In this document: positions 59,422-64,000 of the stretch, in pieces
Layout of the letters: each line of letters opens with the position of its first letter
How positions within the stretch are numbered: position 1 is the first letter of the stretch
Program-made: the position numbers and the translations under genes
The notes under the pieces: model-generated
Told to the model about the DNA's origin: nothing
Seen by the model: the letters and a program-made list of their open reading frames with translations, nothing else
The model's database searches: none
NCBI GenBank assembly: GCA_902558885.1
Contig: CACEFQ010000007.1
Coordinates: forward strand, 1 to 64,000
DNA length: 64,000 nt
Reading direction: 5' to 3'
Source: an uncultured SAR116 cluster alpha proteobacterium
Lineage (GTDB): Bacteria; Pseudomonadota; Alphaproteobacteria; Puniceispirillales; Marisalimonadaceae

Positions 59422-60453
59422 ATGTCAACCAAAACAAAAATGTTTATTGAAAGAAATTTAAATATTATTCTTTTTTTTCTAGTCATCATTTTGATTATTT
59501 TGTACCTATTTGAAGTTATTATTCCTTTTTTTATTGCATTTATAGTAACTTATTTAACGAACCCATTAAAAATCTATCTTGATAAATATTTAAATGAAAC
59601 TTTTTCAAGCTTTTTATCTATTATTGCTTTCATTTTATGTTTTTTATCAATATTTATTTTAATCTTACCAATTCTAATTTTTCAAATACAAAATTTAGTT
59701 TTTTTGTTGCCAGAATATTTAGAAGAAATTCAAATGTTTTTGAGAAACATTAATACTAAATATTTATTTACCGAAAAAATCAAAACAGTTGACTATACTA
59801 CTCTAATAAAACCCATCACTGATGGTTTAATTAATTCAAGTAACAACATCATAAATAATAGTATCCAATTTATTAATAGTTTTTTTAATATGATCCTAAT
59901 TATTGTTATTAGTTTTTATCTAAGTATAGAATTTAATAAAATCAAAAAATTTGTATATGATATAGCTAATAAATCCCATTTTAATGATTTCCATTTATTA
60001 ATAAGAGAAATAGATCTCGTTTTATCTAAATTTATTCGAGGTCAAGGTCTTGTGTGCCTAATGTTGTCACTGATTTATAGTTTAGGCCTGTTTTTAGTTG
60101 GTTTAAAATTTGGAATATTGTTAGGTATATTTGCTGGTATAATTTCATTTGTACCTTATCTAGGTTCTTTTATTGGAGGGGGGGTAACTCTTATTCTAGG
60201 ATTTTCTCAATTTGGTATTTCAACTCAATTGATTTTTATATCTATTATATTTATTTTTGGTCAGTTATTTGAAAGTTATTTTTTAACACCAAAATTAGTT
60301 GGGGAGGCAATAAAATTGAATCCTATATGGATAATATTTTCATTAATGACGGGTGCTTATTTATCTGGATTTGTTGGCGTCCTAATTTCTTTACCTGTTG
60401 CAGCTGTCATAGGAGTAGTGGTAAGACATTATTTTATAAAGCTTTATAAGTGA
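59422..60453 (+). CDS. AI-2E / PerM family transporter
   Basis: The 343-residue membrane protein has about seven hydrophobic segments, an N-terminal double helix and the PerM signature FGILLGIFAGIISFVPYLGS with LVGEAIKLNPIWIIF near the end. Members include putative AI-2 exporters and ion/proton antiporters; substrate is unknown. It is followed 7 bp later by the Hda-like gene. Confidence 0.92.
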   Translation: MSTKTKMFIERNLNIILFFLVIILIILYLFEVIIPFFIAFIVTYLTNPLKIYLDKYLNETFSSFLSIIAFILCFLSIFILILPILIFQIQNLVFLLPEYLEEIQMFLRNINTKYLFTEKIKTVDYTTLIKPITDGLINSSNNIINNSIQFINSFFNMILIIVISFYLSIEFNKIKKFVYDIANKSHFNDFHLLIREIDLVLSKFIRGQGLVCLMLSLIYSLGLFLVGLKFGILLGIFAGIISFVPYLGSFIGGGVTLILGFSQFGISTQLIFISIIFIFGQLFESYFLTPKLVGEAIKLNPIWIIFSLMTGAYLSGFVGVLISLPVAAVIGVVVRHYFIKLYK

Positions 60454-60460
60454 TCAATTA

Positions 60461-61186
60461 ATGTCCAACAAATTAAGAAATATTGACAAAGTAGCTATAA
60501 ATAAACAAATGGCTTTACCATTAAAATTCAAATCTATAAAAAATAGGGAAAACTACCTTGTTTCTAAATGTAACATAGAAGCAGTTAAATTAATTGAAAA
60601 CTCAACATTTTGGCAAAATAAAAAAAAAACTAACGCTATTCCAGGAGCAATTATTTATGGTCCAAAAGGTTCAGGAAAAACTCACTTATGTTCAATTTTT
60701 AAAAAGAAAATTAACTGTGTTTATTTAACTTCTTTATCTAATAATTGCCTTGAAAATGTAACTGAAGGTAAAAACTTCATATTAGATAATTTTATTCCAG
60801 GAAAAAATTTCCCCTCAGAATTGGTCATGCATTTCATGAATCAGGTGACTTATAAAGAAGGTTCTATATTGCTTTTGTCGAGGTTGTCACCTTTTGAAAT
60901 GGATTGGGATCTAGATGATTTGAATTCAAGAATAAGAAGTCTAATTTCAAGTGAAATAAAACTCCCTGATGACATTTTGCTTTATTCATTTATAGTTAAA
61001 TATTCAAATGAAAAAAATTTATTTATAGGCGATAAGAAATTAATTTATATTTTAGAAAGACTAGATAGAAGTTTTGAAAGTGTTATAAAAGTTATTGATA
61101 GATTAGATAAACATTCTCTAGAAGCTAACGAAAGAGTAACTTATAAAAACATTAAAATAATATTAGATAATTTAAATGCAGATTAA
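60461..61186 (+). CDS. hda: DnaA-related Hda-like regulator
   Basis: The 241-residue AAA+ protein has Walker A YGPKGSGKTHL (~65-75), a short NFILDN Walker B and the LDDLNSRIRSLISSEIKLPD block. The C-terminal helix LDKHSLEANERVTYKNIKII matches the Hda/DnaA-like fold without the DnaA DNA-binding domain. It probably assists regulatory inactivation of DnaA. The position after the PerM permease is standard for alphaproteobacteria. It converges with rnd. Confidence 0.85.
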   Translation: MSNKLRNIDKVAINKQMALPLKFKSIKNRENYLVSKCNIEAVKLIENSTFWQNKKKTNAIPGAIIYGPKGSGKTHLCSIFKKKINCVYLTSLSNNCLENVTEGKNFILDNFIPGKNFPSELVMHFMNQVTYKEGSILLLSRLSPFEMDWDLDDLNSRIRSLISSEIKLPDDILLYSFIVKYSNEKNLFIGDKKLIYILERLDRSFESVIKVIDRLDKHSLEANERVTYKNIKIILDNLNAD

Positions 61187-62334
61187 AATTCTATTTTTTT
61201 AATTTTATTATCTTTAATTGTAAATGCAATTTTTCCACTTAATAATAAATTTACAAATTTACCAAAGATTTCATTACGCCATCCTTTAAAAACTTCTAAA
61301 CCTTCCATTTGACCATCAAGTATTAATCTTAATTCATCTGCATCTACAATTAATTTTTCTGCTAAACCACTCTTTTGTGAACAATATGATAATAAAAGTT
61401 TTAATAAATCTAGACTTGCCTTATTTACATTTAATTTTTTTGAATATTTGGGAATTTTAGGCCATTTGTTTGATTCAATTTTATCAGAAATTTTAATTAT
61501 TTTTAAAATGCTATTTAAATCATTATCGCAAAGAATTTTTGGTATGCCTCTTATTTTTTTGATTGAAAAAATATCATTTGGTTTTAGCTGAGATATAGTT
61601 ACTAAAATTTCATCTCTAATAAGTCTGTTTCTTGGTAAGTTTCTTTTTTTACACTCAATCTCTCTCCATTCGGCAAGATACTTTAAAATGTTTAAAACTT
61701 CTCTTTTAGGATTTTTTATCTTAATTTTTTTCCAAACTTCGTTTGGATTTATGTCATAAATTTTTTTATTTGTAAGATATTGAAATTCTTTTTCAACCCA
61801 TTCTGCTCTGTTGGTTTCTTTAATTGTTTTTTTTATTAATGGAAAAATTTTTATTAAATAATTTACATCTGATAAAGCATATTGTAATTGCTTGTTTGTA
61901 AGTGGTCTTTGTAACCAATTTGAAAATTGACTTTCTTTACTAATATTTAACCCTAGAAATTTATTGACTAGCCTATCATAACTTACTTGATCTCCTAAAC
62001 CACAAAACATTGCAGCTATTTGAGTGTCATAAATTGGTTTAGGAATTTTGCCAGTTAAATTAAAAAAAATTTCTAAATCTTGTCTCCCAGCATGGAAAAC
62101 TTTCAAAATTTTTTCATTAGAAAGTATTGCCCAGACTGGTTCCATATCTATTTCAGAAAGTGGATCAATTACTGCGGAAAAAGAATCGCTTGCAATTTGT
62201 ACTAGACATAAAATCGGATAATAAGTATTTTCTCTTATAAATTCAGTGTCAATAGCTAAAACTTTTTCTTTAATACATTTGTTACAAAATTTTTTTAATG
62301 TATTATTATCATTAATAATATTTACTTTATCCAT
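61183..62334 (-). CDS. rnd: Ribonuclease D
   Basis: The 383-residue exonuclease has the DEDD catalytic pattern: VLAIDTEFIRENTYYP (Exo I), VFHAGRQDLEIF (Exo II), and YALSDVNYL (Exo III). An HRDC domain (LAEWREIECKKRNLPRNRLI) follows. It trims tRNA 3' ends. It overlaps the Hda-like gene by 4 bp. Confidence 0.95.
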   Translation of the reverse strand: MDKVNIINDNNTLKKFCNKCIKEKVLAIDTEFIRENTYYPILCLVQIASDSFSAVIDPLSEIDMEPVWAILSNEKILKVFHAGRQDLEIFFNLTGKIPKPIYDTQIAAMFCGLGDQVSYDRLVNKFLGLNISKESQFSNWLQRPLTNKQLQYALSDVNYLIKIFPLIKKTIKETNRAEWVEKEFQYLTNKKIYDINPNEVWKKIKIKNPKREVLNILKYLAEWREIECKKRNLPRNRLIRDEILVTISQLKPNDIFSIKKIRGIPKILCDNDLNSILKIIKISDKIESNKWPKIPKYSKKLNVNKASLDLLKLLLSYCSQKSGLAEKLIVDADELRLILDGQMEGLEVFKGWRNEIFGKFVNLLLSGKIAFTIKDNKIKKIEF

Positions 62335-62405
62335 TTTACTATCTTGTTTTCAAGTTTCAAAGGGTGCTTTTTAAAATACTTTGATTTTAATTTAGAGGTT
62401 TCATT

Positions 62406-63200
62406 ATGTCGATTATTAAATATATTTACATTTTAATTCTTTTTTTTGTTTACAACACTAATCTTGTATTTAGTGCACAGCTTTTATCACATAAAGCAAC
62501 TTATACTCTCAACATTCAAAATATTAAAGATAATAGTTTTTTAGAAGGAGGACAGGGGCAAACATTTTTTGAAATCGTAGAAAGTTGTAATGGATGGAAT
62601 ATAAAAGAAGATTATGTTCTTATTTATGAATTACCTAATAACAAGACATCAAATAGTTTTTCAAGTTACTCTACATTTGAAAATTTTTTAGGGACAAAGC
62701 ATAGCTTTGAATTAAATGAAGAAAGTCAATTCAGTGGTAAAAAATCATATCAAGGTTTTATTGAAAAAAATAAAAGAGAAATTTCTGGCTCTATAATTAA
62801 TAGCTCTATTAAAAAACTAACATTTAAGAAAGATATTTTATTTCCAATTGAACATTTATTAGAATTAATTAAAACAGCAAAGATTGGAGAGAAAATATTA
62901 ACTAAAAAGGTATTTTTTGGAAATGAAGACGAAGAATTTATTAAAATTGTTTCGGCATTTATAAGTCAAATCAGAAAATCTACATTAGAAGATATTGAAT
63001 ATTTAAAGGATAAATCGATTTGGCCAATTAAAGTTGCTTTTTACAAAGAAAAATCCAAACAAGAAAATCCAGAATATGAAATCTATTTAGAGATTGATGA
63101 TTTAGGAGTGGTACACTCATATAAAGTTGATTATGGAAGCTTTGAGATTAAGGCGCTATTAAAAAAATTTGAATTATTGCCTAAGACAACTTGTAAATAG
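62406..63200 (+). CDS. DUF1849 (EipB-like) envelope protein
   Basis: The 264-residue protein has a signal peptide (IYILILFFVYNTNLVFSA) followed by LLSHKATYTLNI, GGQGQTFFEIVESCNGW and DYVLIYELP, matching the DUF1849/EipB family of periplasmic alphaproteobacterial proteins. Cys in ESCNGW and the C-terminal Cys (TTCK) fit the disulfide reported for EipB. Family members support envelope integrity. It lies upstream of the convergent rpmG. Confidence 0.82.
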   Translation: MSIIKYIYILILFFVYNTNLVFSAQLLSHKATYTLNIQNIKDNSFLEGGQGQTFFEIVESCNGWNIKEDYVLIYELPNNKTSNSFSSYSTFENFLGTKHSFELNEESQFSGKKSYQGFIEKNKREISGSIINSSIKKLTFKKDILFPIEHLLELIKTAKIGEKILTKKVFFGNEDEEFIKIVSAFISQIRKSTLEDIEYLKDKSIWPIKVAFYKEKSKQENPEYEIYLEIDDLGVVHSYKVDYGSFEIKALLKKFELLPKTTCK

Positions 63201-63205
63201 TATAA

Positions 63206-63373
63206 TTACTTAATTTTAGCTTCTTTAAACAATACATGTTTTCGAACTTTAGGATCGTATTTTTTAAGTTCTAATTTTTCTGGCTTAGTTCTAGGATTTT
63301 TTTTAGTAACATAAAAAAAACCTGTATCAGCAGTACTTAATAATTTAATCTGTAATGTAGCTGGTTTTGCCAT
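63206..63373 (-). CDS. rpmG: Ribosomal protein bL33
   Basis: The 55-residue basic protein reads [20 protein letters not shown], then [20 protein letters not shown], then [15 protein letters not shown]. This is the L33 pattern with T-KNPR and K-D-RKHV. It lacks the zinc-binding cysteines, so it is the Cys-free form. GGAG precedes the ATG. It follows rnr, the normal alphaproteobacterial order. Confidence 0.96.
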   Translation of the reverse strand: MAKPATLQIKLLSTADTGFFYVTKKNPRTKPEKLELKKYDPKVRKHVLFKEAKIK

Positions 63374-63428
63374 TTTTAACTCCAATTAGTTTTGTCATAA
63401 ATTATTCTTTTTTTTGGTAAAGTCAAGT

Positions 63429-64000
63429 TTATGAAAATTTATTTTTTCTTTTATATTTAATTTTTCTTTTTCTAGTTTTTATGTCCATTGTCGTATCCTC
63501 ATGAAACTTCACTATGATACTGCCTGTTAAAGGTTCAACTTCTATTACTTTAGCTTTAAATTTCATACCAATTATAAACTTGTAACCACTATCTACTCCA
63601 TTAAGTATTTGTTTTTTTGGGTCATAGTGATACCAATCATAAGGTAAATTTCTTACAGGTAATAAAGAGTCAGCTATACCATCATCAATAGATAAAAAAA
63701 TTCCAAATTTATGAATTGAAATAATAGTACAATCAACTAACTCATTAATTTTTTCTTTAAACAACAGTGATATTAGCCTATCTATAGTCTTTCTTTCAGC
63801 GGCCACTGATTTTCGTTCAGTGTTTGAGATATGTTCACTAATTATTTTGAATTTTTCATTATTATTTTTTGAAGTTGTTAAATTATTTTTCCTTTTATTT
63901 TTGTTATTTATTATTTCAATAATTTGTCTATGAATTATCAAATCTGAATATCTCCTTATAGGAGAAGTAAAATGAACATATTTTTTTAATGCCAAACCAA
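63429..64000 (-). CDS. rnr: Ribonuclease R, C-terminal part (5' end outside window)
   Basis: The frame is open to the window edge, so the start lies beyond base 64000. The visible ~190 residues begin in the catalytic RNB domain end (YVHFTSPIRRYSDLIIHRQI) and continue with helices (ERKSVAAERKTIDRLISLLF) and an S1-like RNA-binding domain (DCTIISIHKFGIFLSIDDGI). It ends with a Lys-rich tail. RNase R degrades structured RNA. Confidence 0.95.
   Translation of the reverse strand, partial: GLALKKYVHFTSPIRRYSDLIIHRQIIEIINNKNKRKNNLTTSKNNNEKFKIISEHISNTERKSVAAERKTIDRLISLLFKEKINELVDCTIISIHKFGIFLSIDDGIADSLLPVRNLPYDWYHYDPKKQILNGVDSGYKFIIGMKFKAKVIEVEPLTGSIIVKFHEDTTMDIKTRKRKIKYKRKNKFS

Overview
The window is a very AT-rich, densely packed bacterial chromosome segment, most likely from a free-living (perhaps marine, streamlined) alphaproteobacterium. 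The housekeeping blocks fit that placement: mlaE-mlaF-radA-cvpA-purF next to alr, dnaB and rpsF-rpsR-rplI; fabD-fabG-acpP-fabF-mltG-gmk; lptF-lptG-surA-pdxA-rsmA; purM with a DUF2066 protein, an AI-2E-type permease and an Hda-like protein; and rnd, a DUF1849 (EipB-like) protein, rpmG and rnr. No lineage is claimed beyond class. Many genes overlap or abut, and no intergenic gap exceeds 300 bp. No tRNA, rRNA, CRISPR array or insertion sequence was seen.

Region 1 (1-17020) is a filament and filament-modification island. It holds three large flagellin-type genes (the first cut by the window edge), the chaperone fliS and a FliT-like gene. It also holds a set of putative flagellin-modifying genes: a double-headed TPR-glycosyltransferase-like protein, two CMP-sugar synthetase-like proteins, a TPR-SGNH-like protein and a TPR-methyltransferase. 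Several are preceded by good sigma-54 (-24/-12) promoters, which links them to the flagellar programme.

Region 2 (17073-18392) is the regulatory hub. A FleQ-like sigma-54 activator and a second activator that lacks a DNA-binding domain (FleT-like) are transcribed divergently, with two FleQ-box-like palindromes and a sigma-54 promoter between them.

Region 3 (18392-32470) is the basal-body and export block fleT-fliEFGHIJ-fliK-fliLMN-fliOPQR-flhB. Internal sigma-54 promoters precede fliK and fliO. Region 4 (32486-34407) holds four small or unfamiliar genes directly after flhB, mostly membrane or coiled-coil proteins.

Region 5 (34404-64000) is the housekeeping part: purine synthesis, DNA repair and replication, lipid transport, ribosomal proteins, type II fatty acid synthesis, LPS export, peptidoglycan, a peptidase, NDP kinase and RNA processing. 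Two genes shorter than 60 codons were found by reading the intergenic DNA: an aa3-oxidase subunit IV-like gene (56644-56772) and rpmG (63206-63373).

The most notable signal is the apparent co-regulation by sigma-54 of a family of TPR-fused enzymes with the flagellins and flagellar genes. With no Maf-type gene in view, this looks like a TPR-scaffolded flagellin modification system. The FleQ/HTH-less-activator pair next to fliEFGHIJ resembles the Rhodobacter fla1 arrangement and is unlike the CtrA/FlbD logic usual in alphaproteobacteria.
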